Shown here piece after piece: positions 23,486 to 36,182 of a DNA stretch of 64,000 nucleotides (its first letter is position 1; each line of letters opens with the position of its first letter). The stretch comes from Bostrychus sinensis. Taxonomy: Eukaryota > Chordata > Actinopteri > Gobiiformes > Eleotridae. A program made the translations under genes and the position numbers. The notes beneath the pieces are model-generated. The model was given only the letters and a program-made list of their open reading frames with translations. It made no database searches and was not told the DNA's origin. Where the stretch lies: the NCBI GenBank assembly GCA_020698575.1, contig CM036242.1, forward strand, positions 14,489,124 through 14,553,123, read 5' to 3'.

Positions 23486-24140
23486 AATACATATTTACTA
23501 AGACGAGTGCTAAACTGCGAGTGCAGTGAGAAAATATGCGGCCGCTATTAATGGGCGTGTTGCGCGTGAATTACTAAGACAAACTGCGTGGCTGGTGACA
23601 GGTGCAAACAGATGGGGCAGAACTATTTAAACGGCATCATTGCGTGTATTGTTTTGCATCATGGAAGGTGCGGAAGTGGAACACAAATGGAAGCAAAAAT
23701 TTAACTAAGAAGAGCTGAAAGTGCTGGTGAATAATTTTTTTATCCGTTATGGCAAATAGAACACTCTAACCCCATGTATTTCTTAATTTCTTCTCCTTCA
23801 TCTCACACGAATCACAGCAGCCAAATCTGTGCTAAAGATTAGCACGTCCTTCTCCAACGTGCTAAATTTATACACTATTTTCAGCACACAAAGTCATGGT
23901 GAGCCTTGATAAATAATACTGTGGACGGTAAATGATTGAATTTGCATTTTCTCCGCCTTCCATTTTGCGCACTCTGGGAACGCTTCAGTTTACATATTTA
24001 TTAGGTCATAGGAGCAAAATCTGCATTGCGTTCGCTCTGCTCCTGTAAGACACGCAAATCTCAACTGCATCTGGGTTTGCTTCAATTTTAGCGCATATTA
24101 TTCAGTTAGCGTGCACGCAAACCTTTGATAAATCTATATC
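23486..24140 (+). mobile_element. PIF/Harbinger-like relic with Myb/SANT-like reading remnant
   Basis: Near 23,661 an ATG opens a short frame. It reads MEGAEVEHKWKQKFN, then a stop, then EELKVLVNNFFIRYGK, then a second stop. The pattern (NFTKEEL..LV, tryptophan before it) recalls the Myb/SANT-like DNA-binding protein of fish Harbinger elements. Candidate ends are atatttactaagacgagtg on the left and the inverse of cacgcaaacctttgataaat on the right. CpG-rich words inside suggest a once methylated element. The frame is disrupted and inactive. Confidence 0.45.
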
Positions 24141-24252
24141 TACTGCCAACGTTTGAACCAAATAGGAAAATTGAAAAAAAGATGGACGGGCACAATGTGA
24201 AAAAGTATACAACCAGTCAGAAAAGCAAATTACTGCAAAATGCTTGCACAGC

Positions 24253-24278
<26 letters not shown>
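24253..24278 (+). repeat. T26 homopolymer
   Basis: Twenty-six uninterrupted T residues. It may be the inverted poly(A) tail of an unrecognised retroelement. Confidence 0.9.
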
Positions 24279-24284
<6 letters not shown>

Positions 24285-24364
24285 GTCATAGATCTTGGTG
24301 GAAGATGGCTATATTGTATAATAATGTACATATATGGAAAATGTCTTCCTTTAGGGAACTGTTA

Positions 24365-24615
24365 TGACGTTGCAGAGAATGCTTGGATTAGCAGTCTGTC
24401 ACCCGCTGCTGGTAATGGTGGGGACTGGGCAGAGCATAAATAGCTACTTAGCATGGCTATTAGCATAATGACACTAACAGATAGATAAATGAGCTACGTA
24501 ATGATGGCAATTTAGACGGTGAATTTATCAGAATGAGTCCGAGGACGGTGTATGAGTTTTAGAAACTCACTGGAGTCCTTCCTGGTTTGACATGGCAATA
24601 TGTAGAGTGGTAACC
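24365..24615 (-). repeat. Dispersed repeat, copy 2 of an inverted pair
   Basis: Reverse complement aligns with 19708-19955. The two copies face each other 4.4 kb apart. Confidence 0.7.
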
Positions 24616-26360
24616 AAGCGTTACCTGCTCTTGAAAAAGGCAGCAGCACAGCGTACAGGATTACTCAAACATGCATGGTTAAAAAGCTCAAAAAAGCACC
24701 TATTAATGGTAACACACTAATAGATTTATAACTAATTAACTTTATTGACTAAAAAACTTTGTTGCTTTTTATCATAATATCATTTAAAATAATTGTGTAA
24801 CCTTATCACCTGTTTACACATTAAAAGCCTGATAAATATGAATGGTGTCCTTCACTAGAGGACTCTGGAGGACTCTCATTTGAGTGTTTGTAGCAGTGCT
24901 GTGTGGCCAGAGATATTTTGCCAAAACATCCATTTATTAAAGTGATTGTGGATATGTAGCCAGTGCATTAGACATTCTATAAAGTGAATAATACAAGACA
25001 TTGATTTTCTAATTTTGAGACAATGTATAAGAACATTCGCTTATATGATGTAATAAATGCACTTTAAAATCTTGCTAAGTGTACACTGACTTGTTGTTGA
25101 AAGTAAGGAGACAGAATTCAGGCCTAATATGGGCAATGTGACAGGAATGCGCAGTTGTTGTTGTATACAAGGTTCTTTCAGATAAATAAATGCTAAATAT
25201 ACTCTCAGACACTTATTAGTCTCTCCTCATTACACAAACAAAAGGTTTGCTTTACACACTGTCTATGAAAAATCTTGGCACCAAAATGCAACACAGCCAA
25301 ATATGATTTTTAGTCACTAACATGGCATTTCAGCAAGGTGGACATAGACCGTAGTCAACATACAGTCTGTAGTGAAAAGTGATCAAATTTGGCTGTCATT
25401 CTAAGTGAGGGTTTGTCTGAAAATTGCTCTTCAACTTGACAAGATAATACCACACAAACCGAGTATATTATGTAGGTCCTGCAAGGCCATTGTAAGGACG
25501 GGGTCTCACTTAAACCTGTCATCGGAGTCTGCCTGCTTAAATACAGTGGTGTTTTCCTGAACGTCTCCACACATCAATGCTTCATGTCCAGGAATGTCCA
25601 GACTGAAGTAAGGATACATAACAAGTGATGAGACAGGATGAGAGAGATGGGAGCCAGGCTGACACAGAAAGACAATGTGTCCCTGGAATGTATAATTACC
25701 AGTGCACATGTGTGGGTGTGTGCAGGCGACAGTGAGCCATTAGCCACAGCTTTAAATGAAGGTCTGCATCGCCAGCATCTATTCTAATAATGAGCGCCTT
25801 GGTCACAGACAAACTAATGCACTGGTGGCGTCTGCTGAGGCTTACGGTCGAGTAAAGGAAGCATACCTCTTAAATTGTCCAAGGTGACACAAGTCTTCAT
25901 AGTGTGGTGCCAGCAGATATCGCTTTCTTCTGCTTATTGTTGTGTGTGTTTTCCTCCTTCTATATTCTGGCTATGGTTTTTCAATAAAAGTAAGGCAATG
26001 CTGATGTTTTGCTACTAAAGACTCAGCAGCAGCACTATAGAGTGGGTTTTCTATCATTACATAGAACACCTTAACAACTTAAAACATCTATTGACAAATG
26101 ATGAGCCTGTAAACAACGTAAGGTGCATGCACAATAAGCATTAGCCATAAAAATGATATATTCTGTCAGTGCCTGTGTAGAGGATATCAGCAACTGACTG
26201 GTCTTCCTTTTTTAAACCTTTTAAGTGATGATCACCTGGATGATTTAGAAACTTCACCTGAATATTTTAAGTTTTTAGAAAAATTACAAAATTGTTAAAA
26301 TGTAAAACATATTTTTACATCAGAGTAAAAAAAAAAAAAAGCTATACTCAAACTTTGGTA
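24616..26360. other. Intergenic, no gene seen
   Basis: Mostly AT-rich. A compact non-repetitive patch at about 25,690-25,860 (words such as gccattagccacagctttaa) looks more like conserved non-coding DNA than repeat, but this cannot be tested here. Confidence 0.4.
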
Positions 26361-26533
26361 TGATTTAGACCTGGTTTAGTTCTGGATTAATCCTGGTTTA
26401 GACCTGGATTAGTCTTGGTTTAGACCCTGGATTAGTTCTGGGTTAGTCTTGATGTTGTTGTGGTTTACTGCTGGTTTCCACCTGGTTAAGCTGTGGTTTA
26501 GTTCTGATTTAGTCCTGTGTCCTGGTTTAGTCA
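26361..26533 (+). repeat. Degenerate ~11-12-bp minisatellite
   Basis: About fourteen imperfect units of the form tggtttagtcc or tggattagacc alternate over 170 bp, preceded by an A-rich run at 26,326-26,340. The unit phase drifts by one base in several places, as expected for an old tandem array. Confidence 0.75.
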
Positions 26534-28175
26534 AGATTTTGGCTCATGTTAGATGGTACTTGGAAAACAAAACCATTCTTGGTGTTAAGTTTAGTAGGTT
26601 CATTTTGTTCTCTTGTAATAGTATATTTTCATTTATCTCAGAGAAATAATGCAGATTTTATTTTTGTCCTAACATGTTTCAGACAGCGATTGCTCCCTTT
26701 TGTGCACACAGTGGGGGCCAGTGGCTGATCTGATAGATTTGTCAGGCCCCGCAGGCAGGCCTGAGATGAACAGTCGATAAAAGACACCTCACAGCAGTCA
26801 TGACACTTCTGACAAAGAGAGCAGTCTCCATTTGAAACGTTGAAACATGTTAAGGTAAAAATAGCATTATCTGTCTAAGATAAATGAACATAATAGCAGT
26901 ATTCTTGTACTTGGTGTGTTTGAGAATCACTGTTATCATACACAATACAGATGAATTAAAAGGAATGGCATGATGATATAACAAAGCATTATTGGTATTG
27001 CATTAATCATCTGGGACAAGAGCTGAACTATTACACTTAGATTTACAGTGTAATCACCAAGTCCATTTTGTGTGTAACTCAACTTGGAAATTACCTGAAA
27101 CCATATCAACAAAGTAACAGAGACTGACATGAACTACAAACACTACTGTAAGTGAATGAGTAACTATGAAACATTTTACTAGTCTCTGTGAAACTCCCGT
27201 GTTTCCTCTGACCTTGGACTCACTCTATGAAGCCTGAGTACTCACATTTGCTGTCCCCGACGTGCACACAGTCTCAGTCAGCGGACCCTGTCCCCTCTAA
27301 ATCACACCCCCACAGCTAAAGTGGTTACAGGTAGTGACCTCATCTCTTACCTCATCCATTAAAGCTCTTTGATTGGTTCATGTTTAATGGTTCACCATCT
27401 GTCTCACTAATCAACCCTGCTCCCTTTGTTCTCACCGACAACAACAGCCCCTTATTTGTCCTTTAGGACCTCATCTTTGCACCCTCTCAGCTGTTTGAGA
27501 TCATTTCCTCTGACATTATTGTTTTTCAAATGCCTTCACTGCAGTAAGGTAATGTGTCAAAGACTGGTTGTAGACTAATAACCTACTTCAGCTGTTCAGT
27601 TTTAGACAAAAAAGATGCACATTTTCCATTTTACAAATCTTCTCAGGTCTACTTTATACTTTTAAGCTTATGTTTTTCGAAACTGTGTGCATGTGTAAGC
27701 CACTATTCACTTTCTGCCAACAACAAAATAACTGAGTTTCAATGTGGCAAAAGTGAGTGGGTAAGTCATTAGCATGTCTGTGTTTACATAGCCCTCTAGC
27801 TAACTACTGTACTGTGGTCGCAGGTGGATTTGATACAATTGTGCTGGAGTTTTGAAACTGGGAAGTTGTGGTATTAGCATAATTTGGGATGGATACACAA
27901 CGAAATGAAATGCTGTGCAATATTGTAAAAACATTATCCTTAGGTATACTTGCACAACTGGCTGGATACACAGGACACTGAACACCAAACAACAGATACT
28001 TTTGTGGTACCAACCGAAAAGCTCCTTCATTTTCTTTATATTTCCTATTGGTACCAAGTTTTGATACCTGGTGGGTCCTAGAAAGCTACATGGCAGCCAT
28101 GTCACTTTAAGCTGATGTTTTGAGCAGTTCTAGAAATAGATAAAACATCATTTACCTCCAGAGCACAGGAGGCAG
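26534..28175. other. Intergenic, no gene seen
   Basis: Holds a GC-richer non-repetitive patch at 27,190-27,500 with a TCF/LEF-like ctttgatt. A probable old repeat covers 27,800-28,110; two overlapping minus-strand frames there lack domains. No exon is recognised. Confidence 0.4.

Positions 28176-28211
<36 letters not shown>
28176..28211. repeat. AC microsatellite
   Basis: A CA dinucleotide tract interrupted by a single tat, then extended for a few more units. Confidence 0.95.
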
Positions 28212-28212
<1 letters not shown>

Positions 28213-28328
28213 GAGAGGCTGCTGAGTCTGTTTCTGTCTCAGCGGCCCCACTAAGATCTACTTCAATCTTTATTTTGCCATGAACACCAGCTTGTTTTGT
28301 CCAAATGAGAAAATATAAGCAGAAATTT

Positions 28329-28362
28329 GAAGAAGAAGAAGAAGAAGAAGAAGAAGAAGAAA
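28329..28362. repeat. GAA/TTC trinucleotide tract, 11 units
   Basis: A pure purine/pyrimidine mirror repeat of about 11 units. Such tracts can adopt triplex structures. The polyserine or polyleucine seen in translation of the other strand is an artefact of this tract. Confidence 0.95.
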
Positions 28363-28822
28363 ACATAAACAACATAGACGTTTTTTTTCTTTTTCCTTTT
28401 TTCCAAACAGATAGCTGCGCACGACAATGGCAACAGCGACCCAGGTAGCGTCCATGTTTGTTTACCATGTAGTTCTCTTCAAGTTCCCAGTCAAGCCACG
28501 GTCTTTAAATGTGTGAGCCCCAGTCTTTCAGTCGTCAGAGCTAAATGGTGAAAACCAGTCGGTTAGTGTGTGCTTCTAGTCTTTTCAGAATCTGTAACGA
28601 CTGAGAAAATCATGTAGTGTGTCCCCAGCTTAACACTTCTAATATTCTTGAGAAATAACTTTTGAAAAACTCTGGTCTATACAACTTTAAGTGTTGGTAG
28701 ATAACATCAGTTGTATACAAGCTGTTAGGAGCAGTGGTCAGCAGGTGAGAAATGACTCTCCAGATGTTGAGGCAGGTTCTTTGTACCTATGTTGTGCACA
28801 TTTTTTTTTTTTTTTTTTATAG

Positions 28823-28975
28823 GATGATGGAGAAAAGCAGAGAAACTGTAGAAAACCCATCTGAGCCCAGAAAACTTTTAGTCTGCACCCAGAACTCCTG
28901 CCTGGCCTGGGAATCAAATGGATGTTCTTGCTATGAGGCGACAGCGCTGACTACTTTACCAATGTGTCGCAAATT
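28823..28975 (-). repeat. tRNA-SINE family A, head and body
   Basis: On the minus strand the tRNA-like head reads cagcgctgtcgcctcatagc, followed by a B-box-like tttgattcccagg. The body continues with gggttttctacagtttctc. The poly(T) at 28,801-28,819 on the + strand corresponds to an A-tail here. Confidence 0.65.
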
Positions 28976-31900
28976 AATGGTACATTACAATGATATGGTA
29001 TTGTTCATATGTAAACAAAAAGCCAAAATCTAAATGGCCTCTCAGTTTAAACTCATAAGAAACCTTTTGATTCCAAGAGTTTCAAGCCAAAGACTATTTA
29101 AAAGTGTTCATGGTCTCTATTAAAAGTTGTAGAAGTCTAGCATGTGGCATTTCCTTGTCCTCTAATGCCCTGTCAGTGTTTACCACTCTAGGTTTGCCTT
29201 TGACACTCTGAGTCTGTTGAGAGATTAATAAGTGACTCATTACACATGCAGTATTTGTTTTATCGCCAGAGGTTTGATTAAAAACGTAAAAGAATAATTT
29301 GTTTGCAAATCATTTTCTGTGTGCAACTGGTACATTGTTGTTATAAATACCAACCCGCTTTTGTTCTAATACCCAAAGGACGTGTGTTATTTTTCTGTAA
29401 CTGAATAAGTTATTAACACTTTCCTCATTGATCTTATCTGTTTTCCCTCAATTCATTTATCACAACTAAAGCGGGTGCTGTTCTCCCAGGATCTCAGGGA
29501 TGTGGTCACTGCAGGTCCTGGGAATCCAAAGCAGTAGCAGACGATAAACACAGCTGGGAACTTCTATAGGTTTTATGTGGTCATGGTCATTTGAGATGTG
29601 GGCGACTTCACTGTTAGATGTAGCAACATTATAACAATGGGACACATCTTCCTATAGGATTCTCCACTATTCAATTAAAATGAAAATAAAGCTTTGATCT
29701 ATTCTTGAAACCACTCTGTTGATGTTTTATTTATGCAGAAGCAAACTTTCAAACTCCACAGTAAGAAATATTACGTGATAAGATGAGATGTAAATTAAAA
29801 ACGAGTTAAAAAATGAATTGAAGGACACTCTTACACACATTGCAAACTAATGAGCAAATTGTTTAAGTGTTGTCCACATCACAATGGTAACCAGACGCTG
29901 TTCTGGTTCCACACAAAAAAGCAAATGATTTCTTCCTTGTTCTATTACTAACCATTCCTGACAATGTTCTAAAAATCTGACCATTACTTTTTGTGTTATC
30001 TTGCTAATAGACTGAAACCAACCAATGTCTGCAAATACATAATCTTTCTGGCTAAGCTAATTTAGAGTCCCGAAGTTTATTTAAGTCAAATTTGAATTAT
30101 AGTAAGGCTTGTCAAATGAAACCTCAAATGCAGAGCTAGAGACAATCATTGCTGATTCCTCCAGACTCCGGCCCCAGGACAATGCCATGGTCATGTCCCA
30201 CACACTAATGCAGTTTACATGGGCTGCTGTTTTTCATCTGCTCTTCAAAGGCACATGTCTGACAGATCTGTATCAGAAGAATAAACATGGCAGTCGTCTG
30301 TCTGTCTTTTGTCTTTAAATGGTGATTGTTTGCCCTTTGCTGTGTTTGTGAAAAAAACATCCAGTATATTTATAGTTGTAATGCATTCAATAGCAGCAAT
30401 AGATTTTGTATGTAGCTTGTTTTGTTTATTTTTTGTATTTTTTGTTTGTTTGTTTTGTTTAACCAGATTTTTTAAAAAAAAAAAGGATCTCTTTTGCAAA
30501 GGTCAGCAGCACACATCACAAAACATGATAATATATAAAAATAAACAATTGCATTAGATGTATTACAGTTAATTAAAGTGCAGTGTAAAATTTTATGTTA
30601 TAAAGTGCAATAGATATAAACAGTCAGACATAATGTAAGGTAGTTGTAAACAGTAAGAGATGTTAAAGTGCAAGTGATACAAGGTGCACTAGTTTACAGT
30701 AACAAATTAAAAACACAGGCAGTGACTGATGGACTCTCTTTGTCTGTTACAGAGAAGGGAACAGAAAGTTCTAAAAGAAACAAGTTCAGACATTTTCAGT
30801 TCAACTTGGAGAGAGATCCAAGCAGAGGGAGCAGAAACACTGAAGGCTTGTTTCCCATGGAACATGCAGGTGATAAATGTCATTAGAGCACAAGTTTTAG
30901 ATTTGGTAATCCTGGTGGGGTCAAAGGTCAAGGAGCAGTGAGGAAGATGCGTTTATCTTGACAGAGTTTGTAAAGTCAAAGCTCTCACTCACCAACACCT
31001 TGGCTGATGGTTCGCTCTTTAGTCAAAGGTCAAGGATATCTTGGTGGTCCATCAGTGGCCATGCTTAACTATGTTCTACAACAGCTTTAATGTAGTGCTA
31101 TAAAAGTGTTACGTTCAAACAATGACACAAACACTTTTTTTTTTTTGGGCTAGAAGACAATGACAAACTCACATGCATTGGCGCAAGAGTTTGTAGTTGT
31201 GGCCTGTATACTGTTGCATTTAACACAAGAGTTATTTTGGGGCTCAATTGCGGGAATGGCCAGTAAGTATCAAGGCTGTCACTTGAAGGCATTATGATGT
31301 AAGACCAACCATTCATTCTAACATTTAAAAATATTCACCAATTTAACTCACAGTAAATACAAGTCTTTGGATATTAAAATATTAAAGGAACAAAAAACGG
31401 GACTTGTAACCAAATAGGCTGAATTGTTGCTAGTTTAACCAGAAAACACCAGTATACGCCACAATATGAGCAAATCTGTACTTATTTCTGAACGGGGACA
31501 GCAGCAGATGCCAGTGGTGCAAAGATTAAAAAAAGTCAGTTTGAATGTAGTTGTTAGGGCCGACGTTAACGGAACTTTACTGTTGTAAATGGAAAAAGGA
31601 CAAAGAAAAACCACGCACAGAGGACTGAACAACAGCATGGACTTCAGCAGAATCAATGACGAAGGAAAGCACACCGACCCAAACAAAAGCATTGCCATTA
31701 TCATTTTATGAGTAGTTCTTTTGCCAATGTCAGCTTGCCAGTACTGACCCACACAACACTTTTGGTAATTTTCCTCTTCTGAGAATATGAAGCAGCATCC
31801 CCTCCTCCTTCTGGACATTGTTAAATTTGGCGTTTCCCTTTGAATTTGTCACCAACCACCTGCTTTATAATGCTGGTAAACTGTGACTTATGGGAGTAGT

Positions 31901-32588
31901 TACTTACTGGATGTCCTGATAATCCATTTCTTCCCATTATTTGGCAACACTGACAGGTGCGAGAAGTCTTAATCATAGTCATGAGTACTGTTGCGACATA
32001 GTTTCCTGAATAGCCACAGCCCATTCATTTGCACACTGCTAATAGCTTCTATAACTTAAAATAGACTGCATAGGTTGTCCAAAGGAAGTACCCCATTGTT
32101 ACCTGCCTTATATGTTTTATTGAATAGGTAGGGAGTTGTCTGCCTTTTGCAAGTATCATTTACAGAATGAAAGTGGCCCCCTCGTACTGCTTCCTGCACT
32201 GCTAGCACGTAGCCACAAACGTACTTGTGGCTAATAGGAAGGAGGTGATGTCACTTGGATCGCTTGCCAAAAATCTGCACCTTTGTACTTCCATACGGTT
32301 CATGAGCACAGCGTCTATTACGTAAAAAAGAAAAGCACTTAATAATACGTCACCCAAGTGTTTTTACGTGACACAAGTAGTCCGGACTTTTGGAGAAGTT
32401 AAGCAGCAAATTGAAAGGAGGAGAGGAAGGAATTAAAAGTGTGATGAGTGAGCAGGCCAATATAAAAAAACGTCTACTTTCAGCTATTACAAGACTCCTG
32501 CTGAGCCCAGAATGAACTTACGTCTAACATTAGGAGTTAGCACTTCCTTTTCAATTTCCGAAAAGAGCAAACAAGGCTACAACTTGTT

Positions 32589-32590
<2 letters not shown>
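28976..32590. other. Intergenic, no gene seen
   Basis: AT-rich with T and A runs near 30,430-30,485 and 31,134. The two adjacent minus-strand frames at 31435-31818 and 31821-32024 (127 and 67 codons) show no recognisable domain and no repeat identity I can name. Confidence 0.45.

Positions 32591-32624
<34 letters not shown>
32591..32624. repeat. GT microsatellite, 17 units
   Basis: Pure (GT)17. Confidence 0.95.
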
Positions 32625-32625
<1 letters not shown>

Positions 32626-33525
32626 GCTTCATCATTTCAATGCCGTACCTTACAGACAGTGATGAATGGGCATGCCCTCTGACCCTCTATCAGAACACTG
32701 GCTACTGCGCTGTGCCTATGGGTATCTCTGCCAGCTGGATTAATATTGAGATGAAAAATGATAGAGCAGGCTTTTATTATACAGAGGTGTAGTAGAGCAC
32801 ATGAGTTTGCGTCAGCACCAGCGTCAGATTATGACTGACGTGTGCCACAATTTGGAAATGTAATCGTAGTGGAGGAAAATGCTAAAGAAAACAATGCTGC
32901 ATGCTAAAAATAAATAAATAAGTAAATAAAAATATACGATACAATAAAGTGGAAATAGTTGACTATTAAAGGATCTCGAGATGCCCAAACATTGGAACTC
33001 TTTATGCAACGCAGCTGTATTAAGCTTTTTCTTGCATGTTTTCTTAATGATGTAAGTATTATTATTTCTATAATTTGGTCCCTTTTATTAAAATCCCCTT
33101 CTGCATTTATGTGGTCAATGTATGTGTGTTATGTCTGGCATTGTGTTGATGAGCTGTGAATTTAGAGTAATATATCTGATCAAAAACAAAGGAGTAAAAC
33201 TTAACCTAACGCATTTGTTACAACAAAATATGAAGAAATTACATTAAACCAAAGTTTTGAGCTCACCTAGCCTCTAGCATCTGAGTTCAACTTCAGACCA
33301 ATGCAGTCCCACAATTATTTACACCTTGATAATCAATATTTTTGCTATAATTTCCAAAGAAACCTGTTGGTAGCTCTAGGTATCATAGTTTGCTCAGAAA
33401 GTCATAAATGATACTTTGCCATATCACAGTTGCTGTACAAGCTGTATCTGTAACTAGCTGTTTCTCATATCATCTACTTTGTGCCTGTTTGAATCTACAG
33501 TACCTGTTCTTCCTTCTTTGTTTTT

Positions 33526-33530
<5 letters not shown>

Positions 33531-33556
<26 letters not shown>
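33531..33556. repeat. GT microsatellite, 13 units
   Basis: Pure (GT)13. Confidence 0.95.
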
Positions 33557-33884
33557 TTTGGCAACTCACAATGTTGTAATTTTACACATCTAAGATTGAT
33601 AGCGTTCACACACTTAGGTTTTAATTGGACCAAATGTGTGAGGTGTAAGAGCACAATAAATTGTCAGATTTGGCAGTCATTCCTGAGAGTAAAAATCAGA
33701 AACTCAAATCCTGATCACCTTTAACAACAAAACTTAACTTTATCTATTAAAATACATGACATTTTCCACATTGATTTCTATATAAAAATCTTAATAACAG
33801 CTTCAGAGTATCAATTTTAAACAAGTATTTAGCTATAAATCATTCACTGGACTTCTTTTTTTTTATGTACTGAAGACAACCCTT

Positions 33885-33947
33885 CCTCCAGTATCTTCAC
33901 GGCGCACCAGGGGGCCCTGGACCCCAGTTTGGAAATCACTGCATTAA
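33885..33947. mobile_element. hAT-like element end
   Basis: ccctggaccccagtttggaa followed by atcactgc is the typical right end of hAT-type MITEs of the 'cagtggtttccaaactggggt' class. The opposite end was not located. The fragment includes a CTCF-like caccagggggccctg. Confidence 0.4.
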
Positions 33948-35640
33948 AGTAATTATTACACATACTGTGCATTAAAGTTTTCATCCAGAGCTAACAATAT
34001 TTAGCCTTTGTTCAAGAGAAATAAGAAGCTAACGTTACACTTGCTTGTAGCACAATAATAAACTTGACTTATTTACCCTGCAGTCTGCAGTGGGTTCAGA
34101 ACTAGTTTTCTTTTTTATACATTTAATAAATTTGCAGTGGGTTCAAAGACTTCACAGTTGCTGGTTTGATTTAGTTTTCTCACTGTTTCAGTTATACAGC
34201 CACCTTAATTAATCTTTTCTCATCATTGTGTAATCATTTCTCGTGGTGCAGTTAAACCCAGGTCATCTCTTCCTGAACCTGTCTGAACTCATACATTTTC
34301 ACTCGACACACTTAATTAGGCTGTGCAGACCGTTGTTGAACACTCCTACACACAAAGAGGGTGATGAAACTGAGTCAACCCAAAGACAGAGGTCACAGCA
34401 GCAGGACGTTGTCTCATACGGGTCACTGTGGTGCATTGAAACCATTCTTTATGTTGCTTGATGAATACTCTTTGAGAAGCAACTGGTGTGGAACTGTAGT
34501 GGGCAGATAATAAGCCACTGTTTCCTCTTCCATCTGTCTTTCTTCTTCCTACCACCATTTCAACATCCTTTCATCCCCAGGGGCAATTCTTCCCTTCCTA
34601 TTCCCCAATCCATCATGGCTGCTCTTTGTCATTAGAGGTCTGAGGACTCCCAGGGACAAATATTCAGAAAATGCCCAGTTACTGAAGGCTTAAACTTTGA
34701 CAGTAATAAAAAAAAATATTTGCATACGCTGCCACTAAAGCTAGAAATGGAATATTCTGCCAAAGAAAAAAAACTCAATAAGCCGATCAATAAGGTTAAT
34801 GATTTAGGGCAAGGAGCTCAGTATAGAATATGCACTGTTCATTTTTGAAAAAGGGAGAAAGCATTACATCATACCTCGTAGATACTCCCACAACACAAAA
34901 GCAACAGGGACATTTTAATAATACTACTAAAACTAACTATAATGAATGGCCATAGTACACTCTAGAATATTTTTGGTGGGTATATTTTTATTTTGCAAAT
35001 ATATACATTCAAGTATACATTACAATAACAATAAAACTGTGTTAGAAATAATTTACATGAGATACATTTTTATACATTAATTTAATACAATATGGACATT
35101 TAACTTTTTATATTTCCAAATTATGAATTAAAACTAAAAATATGCAAGGAATCTTGAGTGTTAATCTACTAATTCACAAAATATCCCTTGTTGCATTAAA
35201 TAGTGGTTTGCCAAACGTCTATGCAACATTTGTATGCGAATGATAATGCTACTTTCGTAAACGTAAACATTTGCTTCATGTTGTCCTCTTTTTTTCAAAA
35301 GATACACTGTCTATTTTAATTTATCTTTTTTTTCCCCAAAAATTATGTAATTACCTTTCAAGTTTACACTCAGATATGTACTGTATGTTGAGTAGCTAAA
35401 GTGTATCCTTCAATAGACAATGTATCTCTCAAAGGTAATGTATGATTATAGCGAATAACAATAAATTCTGAATGAATTTGGTCTCTCTTGGGCTTTTCTG
35501 GGAGTCTAATAAGTATATAGTGACTATATTGTTTGTTTTCATAAGTTCTGTGTGTTCCTTTTGCTCAGCAAATCTACTTATCTGGCTTATTTACCTCCAA
35601 CTCATGTCACCTTCCATCCAGTCCAAGAAGGTGGGGACCC
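33948..35640. other. Intergenic, no gene seen
   Basis: AT-rich. No recognisable exon or complete repeat. Confidence 0.5.
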
Positions 35641-36182
35641 TGAGGGCCTGTTTGCACAACAACACTGCCCAGGAAAACGCAACAGTCATGCCTCCTCCGA
35701 TTTACATTTACACGACAACGTGAGTAAATAGCAGAGGAGTAAATATGGTGAGTAAACAGCAGAGGAAATGATAGCTCCAGTCTGTTACTTTCCAACAACT
35801 TTAGGATCTTGTGGATTTCTGGAGCCATTCTCATAAAGTCTCTCATCAAAATAAGTACTTATACAGATATTACTAACAGTTACTGGATTAAATATTACCA
35901 TATGAGATTAAAACCCTTGTATTTTGTGCTTGCGGGTCACAATCACTGTTCAGATTGGGGCAGTTATGTCATCGTTTTAGTGAGCCCGGTGTTTTCACAG
36001 TTTAAACAAGAGCGGAGTGGCTCTGAGCAACTCCCCGCTGTGAGACCAAAATACCTCCTCCAGCGTCTTCAAAAAGATTGTGGATTCAGAAAACAGAAAC
36101 CCTGTCTTCATGTAAACAAAAAGCCAAACTGGAATCAAACCTTTGTGGATTCAACAAAACACGTTCAAATCTAAACAGCCCC
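35641..36182. mobile_element. Probable hAT-like MITE
   Basis: The left end gggcctgtttgcacaac pairs loosely with the inverse of the right end (aaatctaaacagccccta). Internal words such as tttacacgacaacg are typical of a repeated fish family beginning 'ggggctgtttacacgacaacg'. No clean target duplication was seen. The 121-codon frame at 35809-36174 lies within it and is not a gene. Confidence 0.45.

Noticed and set aside
28148..28468. Minus-strand frames with polyserine or polyleucine
   Set aside because: They are translations of the GAA/TTC and AC microsatellites, not a gene.
31435..32024. Two adjacent minus-strand frames (127 and 67 codons)
   Set aside because: Cysteine- and leucine-rich but without domain similarity, splice sites or a shared frame. 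Probably chance or an unrecognised repeat.
28176..33556. Possible CRISPR-like or regularly spaced repeats
   Set aside because: The repeats are simple microsatellites and a degenerate minisatellite without unique spacers, and the DNA is vertebrate.
28998..36125. Shared atgtaaacaaaaagccaaa at 29,009 and 36,110
   Set aside because: About 18 bp of AT-rich identity with no extension on either side. Too short to claim a repeat pair.
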